Assembly (NCBI GenBank): GCA_026414325.1
Contig: JAOAJF010000035.1
Span: 1-6,076, forward strand
Direction: 5' to 3'
DNA: 6,076 bases
Source: Microcaldota archaeon
Lineage (GTDB): Archaea; Micrarchaeota; Micrarchaeia; Anstonellales; Anstonellaceae
Part shown: piece by piece, positions 1-5,390 of the stretch
Layout: the number at the start of each line of letters is the position of its first letter
Position numbering within the stretch: the first letter of the stretch is position 1
Program-made: the position numbers and the translations under genes
Notes under the pieces: model-generated
The model's input: the letters and a program-made list of their open reading frames with translations, nothing else
The model's database searches: none
What the model was told of the DNA's origin: nothing

Positions 1-190
1 CGAGGCATTAGAAATTAACGTATCTCGTGCGTTAGAATCGGCCTAATGTAGGATTGAAACTCGGTAGCACGCACACGATGCTCTATCCAGAGCGAAGTTA
101 GAATCGACCTACTGAAAGATTGAAATAAGTTCTCGCTGACCTACCTATACAGCTCGTGCTTGGTTAGACTCGACCCAATGTAGTTAAAAT
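1..190 (+). CRISPR. Trailing end of a CRISPR array (three repeats, two complete spacers, one partial)
   Basis: Three related 30-nt units start at 31, 97 and 163, exactly 66 nt apart, separated by 36-nt unique spacers at 61-96 and 127-162. Bases 1-30 are most of another spacer. The first repeat (31-60) begins GTTAGAATCG and ends ATTGAAAC, the 3' end typical of type I and type III repeats that leaves an 8-nt 5' handle on the crRNA. This sets the transcribed strand as plus, with the leader off the left edge. The second repeat (97-126) differs from the first at five positions, including the last base. The third (163-190) keeps GTTAGACTCG and CCAATGTAG, but has lost two bases in the handle and reads TTAAAAT. 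Decay towards the right confirms this is the leader-distal end. No cas gene is visible, so the subtype cannot be assigned. The spacers are clearly more GC-rich than the neighbouring genes, as expected for foreign DNA. Confidence 0.9.
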
Positions 191-254
191 AAAAACTAGC
201 AAAAAAATTCGCTGTTTGTTAGGGCTTAGGCTAAAGCTATAGAGAGTTAAAAAA
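191..254 (-). terminator. Possible T-tract terminator of the lipoprotein gene
   Basis: Read on the minus strand after the TAA at 268-266, there are T runs at 254-249 (six), 207-201 (seven) and 195-191 (five), in otherwise non-coding sequence. Archaeal transcription commonly ends at such T-rich tracts without needing a hairpin. On the plus strand, a T5 run at 263-267 could end the array transcript, so the two convergent transcripts may overlap here. Bases 191-265 hold no gene that I can see. Confidence 0.35.
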
Positions 255-265
255 TCGAGGGGTTT

Positions 266-889
266 TTAAGTCCATTTGCAAAAACCATCTGCGCATTTGC
301 AGCCAAGGCCATACTTAGCTGCATTGTAGCACTCTCTATACTCACAGGTAGTTATAGGCGCCTCTATATCTTTTGAATAGCAAACCTGCCCAGAGCATCC
401 GCCAACCAAGCAGTCTGAATCTTTAGAACATTTTCCTTGGCTAAAACCACAAAAAGGCTCCTGAGGTTGATTTTGTCTTTGGACTAACTGGCAACTAAAA
501 TTAATACATTTTGGCTCTAGCTGGCCTGCAAAACCTGTGCAAAAATCAGGGCACTGCTTAGAAGGATCTACAAAATCCCTCTGACCAAAAAAGCATTGAT
601 TAGTTATTTTATTTTTCCCACAATCACAATCAAAATCCTCCATACAAAAATTAGGATGAGTAGAGTTACACTCTCCTCTAAAATAAGCCCACTGCTCACA
701 CTTTGCATTATTTGGAAAAATACAAACACCTATTTTTTGAGAATTAGACTCAAGTATCTGATAGCTTGCTCCATCTTCAATACATTTTTTTTCTGCTGGA
801 TTTAAAGAGACTGGTTGCTTAGACTCCTGCACCTGCAAACAGCCACTAAAAAATAAAATACTAAAAATAAATAACAAAATTTTTTTCAT
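266..889 (-). CDS. Cysteine-rich lipoprotein with DUF333 and eight-cysteine-cluster-like domains
   Basis: This 207-residue protein is probably exported and lipid-anchored on the outer face of the cell membrane. Residues 1-17 form a lipoprotein signal: KK, a hydrophobic stretch at 4-14, then a lipobox FSGC with the lipidated Cys at 17. Residues 29-74 match DUF333 (the so-called putative hemolysin domain): NPA at 30-32, C36, GVCIFP, C64-x-x-W, RGEC ending at 74. A middle segment (82-133) has eight more cysteines, including DCDC and QCPDFC. The C-terminal 61 residues hold ten cysteines, with GGCSGQVC at 163-170 and GLGCKC before the end, resembling the archaeal eight-cysteine-cluster domain. Total is 23 cysteines, so disulfide bonding or metal binding is likely; the molecular role is unknown. 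The start is the only ATG before the signal peptide; no ribosome site precedes it, but a TATA box lies 25 nt upstream. It sits 22 nt behind the receiver gene, so read-through is also possible. The family calls are from memory of motif patterns. Confidence 0.85.
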   Translation of the reverse strand: MKKILLFIFSILFFSGCLQVQESKQPVSLNPAEKKCIEDGASYQILESNSQKIGVCIFPNNAKCEQWAYFRGECNSTHPNFCMEDFDCDCGKNKITNQCFFGQRDFVDPSKQCPDFCTGFAGQLEPKCINFSCQLVQRQNQPQEPFCGFSQGKCSKDSDCLVGGCSGQVCYSKDIEAPITTCEYRECYNAAKYGLGCKCADGFCKWT

Positions 890-910
890 AACTTTAGCAC
901 AAATCTAAAA

Positions 911-918
911 TTTAAATA
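911..918 (-). promoter_or_regulatory. TATA box for a leaderless transcript of the lipoprotein gene
   Basis: On the minus strand this reads TATTTAAA, preceded by an A/G-rich stretch that could serve as a BRE. Its centre is about 25 nt from the A of the ATG at 889, so transcription would begin at or very near the start codon, consistent with the absence of a Shine-Dalgarno sequence. The element overlaps the last codon and stop codon (912-914) of the upstream receiver gene. Confidence 0.45.
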
Positions 919-2045
919 TTTTTTTCTTCTTTTAAAAACAAATGATAATAATGTAAAATTTGGTTTCTAATATACTCAGGATCAGATGAAACAATATCTC
1001 TAATTTTTAGAGCAAGTTCTTTATAGCCTTGCAACCAAATCCAATTTGAAAAATGATTGTCTTTTGCATGATTTAAAAGTATTTTATCATCAATTACCTT
1101 AATAAGCCCCATAAGAATATTTAAAGAATAAGCAACTGCAACATCTTGTTCATTAGGAGGAGGGGTTCTAAATACAAATGGCCCAAAGCCCCCATATTTT
1201 CCTAGAATAGTTCTAATCTTTCTTAAAAATCCTGGATCCGTTTTATTTAAAGCAAATACTCTACTATCTTGTCTTATTCTTGCGATTGCTTCTTTATCTT
1301 CTGAAGAAAAAATTATTGGAATTTTTATATTTTTTGATTCAAAATCTTTTAAAACTTCCCAAGAATATTGTCCATAAAAACCCCCCTTTAGAAAATATAA
1401 ATCTAAGATTGCGCCAGCTAATCTTTCAGAAAAATTAAAAATAATTTCCTCTGCTTCTTCATAGTTTCTTGCCAGAATGTTTCTAGTTCGTCCTTTACTT
1501 ATTTCAAAGTTTAAAGTGTTTAAAATTCGAGTGTAATATAAAGGTTTATCCTCGACAACTAGAACTATTCTCTCATTATCATATTTATAATTTTGTTTAT
1601 CTTCAAAAAAATTTAAGATAGTGCAAAATACCCCAATATCACCACCATAATGAAAAGTATAGTCTATATGTGGAAAGGAGCCGAAAGAAGTACGAGTTAT
1701 GATTGCCTCATCACTACTTATTAAACAAAAAATTGTGTTTGGATCTATTGATTTTATATCAGAAGCAGCCTTATAAAAATCATACATAGAATTTTCAAAA
1801 TATTCAGAAAAAACCACTTTTAGACCATCTGTTTTTTCTGAAATTGAACTAAAAAAATCTATCTTATCTTTAGCTTCGGTAGCTTGTTTTGAACTAAAAA
1901 ACTTATAGAAAATCTCTCGATTAAATCTTTTAATTCCTTCTTCTACAATATAACCATCATATTTTTTTCCTATAAAAAATACTTTGTTTACTTTTATATT
2001 ATTTGCTAGTTTTATTCTAGGTTTATTTATCGGATAGTAATGCAT
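912..2045 (-). CDS. Tandem receiver-domain protein (N-terminal half of a split receiver/PEP-pyruvate-binding protein)
   Basis: 377 residues from the ATG at 2045. Residues about 20-158 look like a degenerate receiver domain: the segment ending in EDKQNY aligns with the 'GD..ll.iik..ED..N' stretch of the bacterial family, but the phosphoacceptor Asp is not evident. Residues about 160-283 are a complete response-regulator receiver: acidic pair E165-D166 in IVLVVED, phosphoacceptor D215 in AILDLYF, S247 at the Thr/Ser position in IIFSS, and K268 in ALNKTD. The part after it (FGPFVFR, then HFSNW at 331-335, then a helical tail) matches the module that joins this receiver to a PEP/pyruvate-binding domain in single-chain bacterial proteins. 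That domain is here encoded by the divergent neighbour at 2140-3930, so the two probably act together. It is cytoplasmic, with no signal peptide, and has no DNA-binding domain, so it is not an ordinary transcription regulator. The start at 2045 is favoured by a GGTGA site 4 nt upstream; an in-frame TTG at 2096 would add 17 residues. Confidence 0.85.
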   Translation of the reverse strand: MHYYPINKPRIKLANNIKVNKVFFIGKKYDGYIVEEGIKRFNREIFYKFFSSKQATEAKDKIDFFSSISEKTDGLKVVFSEYFENSMYDFYKAASDIKSIDPNTIFCLISSDEAIITRTSFGSFPHIDYTFHYGGDIGVFCTILNFFEDKQNYKYDNERIVLVVEDKPLYYTRILNTLNFEISKGRTRNILARNYEEAEEIIFNFSERLAGAILDLYFLKGGFYGQYSWEVLKDFESKNIKIPIIFSSEDKEAIARIRQDSRVFALNKTDPGFLRKIRTILGKYGGFGPFVFRTPPPNEQDVAVAYSLNILMGLIKVIDDKILLNHAKDNHFSNWIWLQGYKELALKIRDIVSSDPEYIRNQILHYYHLFLKEEKNI

Positions 2046-2049
2046 AGAC

Positions 2050-2054
2050 TCACC
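2050..2054 (-). promoter_or_regulatory. Shine-Dalgarno site selecting ATG 2045
   Basis: GGTGA on the minus strand, 4 nt before the ATG at 2045, matches the core of the archaeal anti-Shine-Dalgarno sequence. No comparable site precedes the alternative TTG at 2096. A weaker point is an AAATTTAA at 2072-2065 that could instead be a TATA box for a leaderless message from the same ATG. Either reading supports 2045. Confidence 0.5.
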
Positions 2055-2098
2055 ACTCAACCCCTTAAATTTTTGTGTAAAAATATTTGTAAACAAAA

Positions 2099-2110
2099 AA
2101 ATATATAAAG
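2099..2110. promoter_or_regulatory. Candidate bidirectional TATA element between the two divergent genes
   Basis: The near-symmetrical AAATATATAAAG reads as a TATA box on both strands. Taking about 25 nt from its centre, plus-strand transcription would start near 2130, ahead of both candidate starts (2140 and 2158). Minus-strand transcription would start near 2080, giving a leader of about 35 nt that contains the GGTGA site. A second plus-strand candidate, ATATAAAA at 2122-2129, would put the start near 2150 and force use of the GTG at 2158. No operator-like inverted repeat is evident. Confidence 0.35.
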
Positions 2111-2139
2111 CTGTTTTTTACATATAAAAGATTTATAAG

Positions 2140-3930
2140 ATGGTGGAGGGGGTTAGAGTGGAAACTAAGATTATATTATCAGAGCTTATAAAAGATAAGA
2201 GAGTGATACATTGTCCAAAAACTAAATTTGTATTTGAAGGTCAACCTGGAGGAAAATGGCTTGGAACAAATTATTTTTATAAACTTTTAAAAGACTCATC
2301 CACAGAGATCAAAGAAAGATTTAAAGAGGAAGTATTTTTTATCTGCCCAAAAACAACAGTAATACAGACTGACCTTTTTAAAGAATTCATGGACCAAAAC
2401 AATTTATGGGAACTTGCCTATTCTATAGATTTAGATCAAGTATTAAAAATGAAGTTTTTAAATGCTACTTTTAATAACAAACAAAAATCGATTCTGGCCT
2501 CTGTTTTAGAAGATTTTCGAGGACCAATAACTTTAAGGTCTTCTGCTTTAACTGAAGATGCAGAAAGGGTATCTTTTGCAGGAGTATTTTATTCAGTTGA
2601 ACTACCAAACATTCATCGAGATTTTAAAGTTAGATTAAAGCAATTTGAAGATGCGATGAAACTAATTTATTTTAGTCAATACTCCCGGCATGCAAAAGAA
2701 TTTTATTCCAGATGCAATATTTTAGCTGGAGATGAAAGAATGGCAGTTTTAGTTCAAGAGTTATGTGGAATGCCACACAAGAGCAGGCTTGGTTTGGTTT
2801 ATTATCCAGAACTTTCTTTTGTTGGATTTTCTTATAATGAGTATGCAATAAATATGATAAATCCAAATGATGGAGTTTATAGGCTTGCTTTTGGATTAGG
2901 TGCTGGAGTAGTAGAGATAGAAGATAAGACAGCTATTACTATTAATATTGGTCGACCAAAGCCGATAATTGGGCTTAATACAAAAAAGGAAATAATATTA
3001 AACTCCCCGAAATATTTTTATGCTTTAGATCTGCACACAAATAAAACAGTTCTAACAAAGGAAAATAGTTTTAGAAAAAAACTTCCGATAACTGAATTAG
3101 AACAAGAAATACTTCTTAGACATGGCTCTTATTATAACGAAGATTTTTTAGCTGTGAGTCACATTTTTAAAAAAGAGAATTATAATTATTATGTTGATTT
3201 TTCTAACTCTATAAACAAGAAAAAAATAGGAATAAACTCTGTAATTGAGTTTTTAAGAGATATGTTAAGAGACAATTTTGAAAAAGATGTTGATTTTGAA
3301 GGAGCTATAGACATAATAAAAGATGGGGCTAAAAATTATTTTGTTTTTTATCCTCTTCAAGCAAGATTTCAAGTACGAGGAGAAGAACAAAGAAAAGAAA
3401 AACTTAGTGAGATAGAAAAAGATAGAATTTTGATTGTGGGGGAAAATGGTTTAGGGAAAGGGCATTATGTGATTTACTTTGTGATTTATGTGGATAGAAA
3501 ATTGGAAGAACTATTTAGATATTCTGAAGAGATCTCTAATGAGATAAATCTCTTAAATCTAAAATTAAAAGGAAAGGGGGTTTATTCCAGATATCTTTTA
3601 ATAACTCCTGGAAGATTTGGAACAGAGGAGAAAAGTGTTGGCGTGGTTGGAAATTTCTCTACCATTAGTCATGCAAATGCAATAATAGAAGTTTTAAATA
3701 AAACTGAATTTTTACAATCATCTTTAGGAACTCATTTTTTTGAAGATATACGGGCTGCAGGGATAGCTTATTTGTATACTAAAAATTTTCAAAAAAGTCA
3801 AAAAGAAGAATTATTTAAAAAAGCAAAAAAAATTGAGAGGGTTAATCATTGTTATCTTTTAGAATTCCAACAACCCTTAATTTTAGAATTAGATAAGAAA
3901 AATAATTATATGATATATTTTTCACCTTAA
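2140..3930 (+). CDS. PEP/pyruvate-binding (PPDK N-terminal) ATP-grasp protein, C-terminal half of a split receiver fusion
   Basis: 596 residues from ATG 2140 (590 from GTG 2158). The ATP-binding fold of pyruvate phosphate dikinase and PEP synthase is recognisable throughout. GGK at 37-39 carries the nucleotide-binding Lys; RSSALTED at 133-140 and the following SFAG are the family signature; QE at 206-207 in VLVQELCG is another; and PLQAR at 405-409 matches the Q-x-R metal/ATP site. After about residue 415 it keeps the special C-terminal part of the receiver-linked subfamily: TPGRFG at 489-494 (usually GPGRWG) and GTHFF at 530-534 (usually GSHFF). There is no phosphohistidine swivelling domain and no PEP-binding barrel, so it should not be named PEP synthase. 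ATP binding or phosphotransfer is likely; the acceptor is unknown, the obvious candidate being the receiver protein encoded divergently next door. It is cytoplasmic. The first plus-strand gene of a possible run of three, it ends 90 nt before the VWA gene with no clear T-tract terminator between. Confidence 0.85.
   Translation: MVEGVRVETKIILSELIKDKRVIHCPKTKFVFEGQPGGKWLGTNYFYKLLKDSSTEIKERFKEEVFFICPKTTVIQTDLFKEFMDQNNLWELAYSIDLDQVLKMKFLNATFNNKQKSILASVLEDFRGPITLRSSALTEDAERVSFAGVFYSVELPNIHRDFKVRLKQFEDAMKLIYFSQYSRHAKEFYSRCNILAGDERMAVLVQELCGMPHKSRLGLVYYPELSFVGFSYNEYAINMINPNDGVYRLAFGLGAGVVEIEDKTAITINIGRPKPIIGLNTKKEIILNSPKYFYALDLHTNKTVLTKENSFRKKLPITELEQEILLRHGSYYNEDFLAVSHIFKKENYNYYVDFSNSINKKKIGINSVIEFLRDMLRDNFEKDVDFEGAIDIIKDGAKNYFVFYPLQARFQVRGEEQRKEKLSEIEKDRILIVGENGLGKGHYVIYFVIYVDRKLEELFRYSEEISNEINLLNLKLKGKGVYSRYLLITPGRFGTEEKSVGVVGNFSTISHANAIIEVLNKTEFLQSSLGTHFFEDIRAAGIAYLYTKNFQKSQKEELFKKAKKIERVNHCYLLEFQQPLILELDKKNNYMIYFSP
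2145..2149 (+). promoter_or_regulatory. Shine-Dalgarno-like GGAGG that could select GTG 2158
   Basis: GGAGG lies 8 nt before an in-frame GTG at 2158, an ideal spacing. It lies inside the coding sequence if the ATG at 2140 is the true start. That ATG has no upstream ribosome site of its own. If the GTG is used, the protein loses six residues. Confidence 0.4.
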
Positions 3931-3992
3931 AAGAAAAGGGATAAAAAATAAGTTAAAAAGAAAATGTAAATGAAAAAATGATTAAAAAAAAT

Positions 3993-4000
3993 TTTAAATA
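3993..4000 (+). promoter_or_regulatory. TATA box for a leaderless transcript of the VWA gene
   Basis: TTTAAATA, preceded by an A-rich stretch, is centred 24.5 nt before the ATG at 4021. This is nearly the same geometry as the box ahead of the lipoprotein gene. No Shine-Dalgarno site precedes this ATG, as expected for a leaderless message. The VWA gene may therefore have its own promoter even if it is also reached by read-through from the gene before it. Confidence 0.45.
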
Positions 4001-4020
4001 TTTCTGAAGAAAAAAGATAT

Positions 4021-5376
4021 ATGTTTATATTTAAAAAAAAAGAGAAAAAACCAGATATTGAAGAATCATTAAACAACCTTCCTATTTCTGTTAGCGTAGG
4101 AGAATATAAAAATGGTCTTGAAACCTATAAATTAACTGTTGCGATATTAACCAGAGAAGGTGTATATAAAACTCGTCAGAATATAGTTGATAAAAATAAG
4201 TTTGATGTAGATATAAAAACATGGAGAGAAATAGATCCAGGAAGTAAACCGGAATTTAAAGGATTTGAGGAATTTAAAAACTATTCAGAACTACATAGAA
4301 AAAATATTCTAAACCCGATAATTTTAACTTTTGAAAATACTCCAGATATAAACAATGATATAGAGATAGATAAGGTTTTAAACAAGATTGATGTTTTTAT
4401 TAAGACATCAGAGGGAGAATTTATAAAAACAGGTGGTTTTAGAAGGGAAAAAGTAGAAGGAATTGTTTTGGGATTAAGAAGGGAGAGACTTCCAGTAATA
4501 TTAATTGATAAATACGATTCACCTATAGATGCTCAAAACTTTTTTAAAAAAGGAGTAACAGGTAACTATAATAGATGGGTAGAACTACATATAAAGTTTG
4601 ATGAAGAAACAGTAGTAATTAGAATAAATAATCCTAAAAATAATCCTAAAGAAGAAGCGATTGAAAATAGATTTCGAGAAGAAGCAGAAAAAAAAGATAT
4701 TAAACCTGAGGAAAAAGCGATTGCAGGAGAAATCCCTAAAAATAAAAAGATAGAAAATCTTGAAAATAAAAAAATTTATCTTATTCTTGACACTTCAAAT
4801 AGTATGAAAAGGTTTAAAGAAAATGCTGAAAAAATTTTTGAAGATAGCAAGCAACTTATAATTAAAGAAGATCCAAAAGCAATTGTTTATTCTTCCTTAG
4901 AAAGGAGCGAATATATTGGAGAGATTTATTCCGTACTAGGCGATATAGAAAGAGGAGTGAATTTTAACAATGAAAACAGAAAAGAGTATCACTTAATCTT
5001 AATAGGAGATTTATATTCAAGAGATATAAAAATAGAAAAGATAAATGAAAAAAAGTATATTGATCTATCAAAATATGAACAAGGGTCAGAATATAACCAA
5101 GGTTTTTTAGAATATTTTGGAATTGAAGATAAAGAGGAAGATAATAAAGTTGAAATGGGGGTGTTTTTAGAGGCGATAGAACAAAAGTGTAAAGAATTAG
5201 GTTTAAAAATAAGTTGTATCAGAATTGGGAGATATTATTTTGACGCAGAAGAAAGGGACCGAAAAGCTTTTGATGTTTTAAAAAGTTTAATAAACGATAC
5301 AGGAGGTAAAATTATAGAGTATAGAGAAGATGTAAAGATAGAAGATTTAATTTATCAAATACTTAATAGTAAATAG
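4021..5376 (+). CDS. von Willebrand factor A domain protein with an unrecognised N-terminal domain
   Basis: 451 residues with no signal peptide or membrane segment, so probably cytoplasmic. Residues about 20-205 form a domain I do not recognise; its end (NRWVELHIKF and following) looks like beta strands. Residues about 205-249 are a charged Lys/Glu/Asn linker. Residues 250-451 are a VWA domain: strand KKIYLILD, then the MIDAS motif D257-T-S-N-S261, a central strand LILIGD with D330 at the second Asp position, strand ISCIRIG near 397-403, and the closing NDTGGKIIEY. The MIDAS Thr of the second loop is missing: there is no Thr between 259 and 330, so a Ser (YSS or ERS) would have to replace it, or metal binding is altered. 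VWA domains usually mediate metal-dependent protein binding in multi-protein assemblies, often beside ATPases. A partner could be the acidic protein encoded 14 nt downstream, which is very likely co-transcribed. Identification of the VWA domain is firm; the function is not known. Confidence 0.8.
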   Translation: MFIFKKKEKKPDIEESLNNLPISVSVGEYKNGLETYKLTVAILTREGVYKTRQNIVDKNKFDVDIKTWREIDPGSKPEFKGFEEFKNYSELHRKNILNPIILTFENTPDINNDIEIDKVLNKIDVFIKTSEGEFIKTGGFRREKVEGIVLGLRRERLPVILIDKYDSPIDAQNFFKKGVTGNYNRWVELHIKFDEETVVIRINNPKNNPKEEAIENRFREEAEKKDIKPEEKAIAGEIPKNKKIENLENKKIYLILDTSNSMKRFKENAEKIFEDSKQLIIKEDPKAIVYSSLERSEYIGEIYSVLGDIERGVNFNNENRKEYHLILIGDLYSRDIKIEKINEKKYIDLSKYEQGSEYNQGFLEYFGIEDKEEDNKVEMGVFLEAIEQKCKELGLKISCIRIGRYYFDAEERDRKAFDVLKSLINDTGGKIIEYREDVKIEDLIYQILNSK

Positions 5377-5381
5377 ATATA

Positions 5382-5385
5382 GGTG
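5382..5385 (+). promoter_or_regulatory. Shine-Dalgarno site of the right-edge gene
   Basis: GGTG lies 5 nt before the ATG at 5391, within the 14-nt gap after the VWA gene. A ribosome site here, in contrast to the leaderless VWA gene, is the usual archaeal pattern for an internal operon gene and supports both the start and co-transcription. Confidence 0.5.
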
Positions 5386-5390
5386 TTTAA

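Noticed and set aside
24..159. CTCGTGC occurs near the ends of two different spacers (24-30 and 153-159).
   Set aside because: Seven shared bases between two spacers is within chance, and the surrounding bases differ.
224..237. Small inverted repeat GCTT...AAGC downstream of the lipoprotein gene, considered as a terminator hairpin or RNA.
   Set aside because: The stem is only four base pairs with no adjacent T-run in the right place, which is too weak to report as a structure.
218..253. A possible fourth, badly decayed CRISPR repeat: GTTAG at 218-222 and GTTAAAA near 246-252.
   Set aside because: It starts 55 nt rather than 66 nt after the previous repeat, and the interior does not align without several gaps. 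A chance match is as likely.
596..805. Plus-strand open frame of 69 codons opposite the lipoprotein gene.
   Set aside because: It lies fully inside a well-supported gene on the other strand and its translation is Ile/Phe/Thr-rich with no domain, so it is a shadow frame.
2672..2866. Minus-strand open frame of 64 codons inside the ATP-grasp gene.
   Set aside because: It overlaps conserved family motifs encoded on the plus strand and shows no features of its own.
2140..3930. Calling the ATP-grasp protein phosphoenolpyruvate synthase (ppsA) or pyruvate phosphate dikinase.
   Set aside because: Only the ATP-binding domain is present. The phosphohistidine and PEP/pyruvate-binding domains needed for those reactions are absent.
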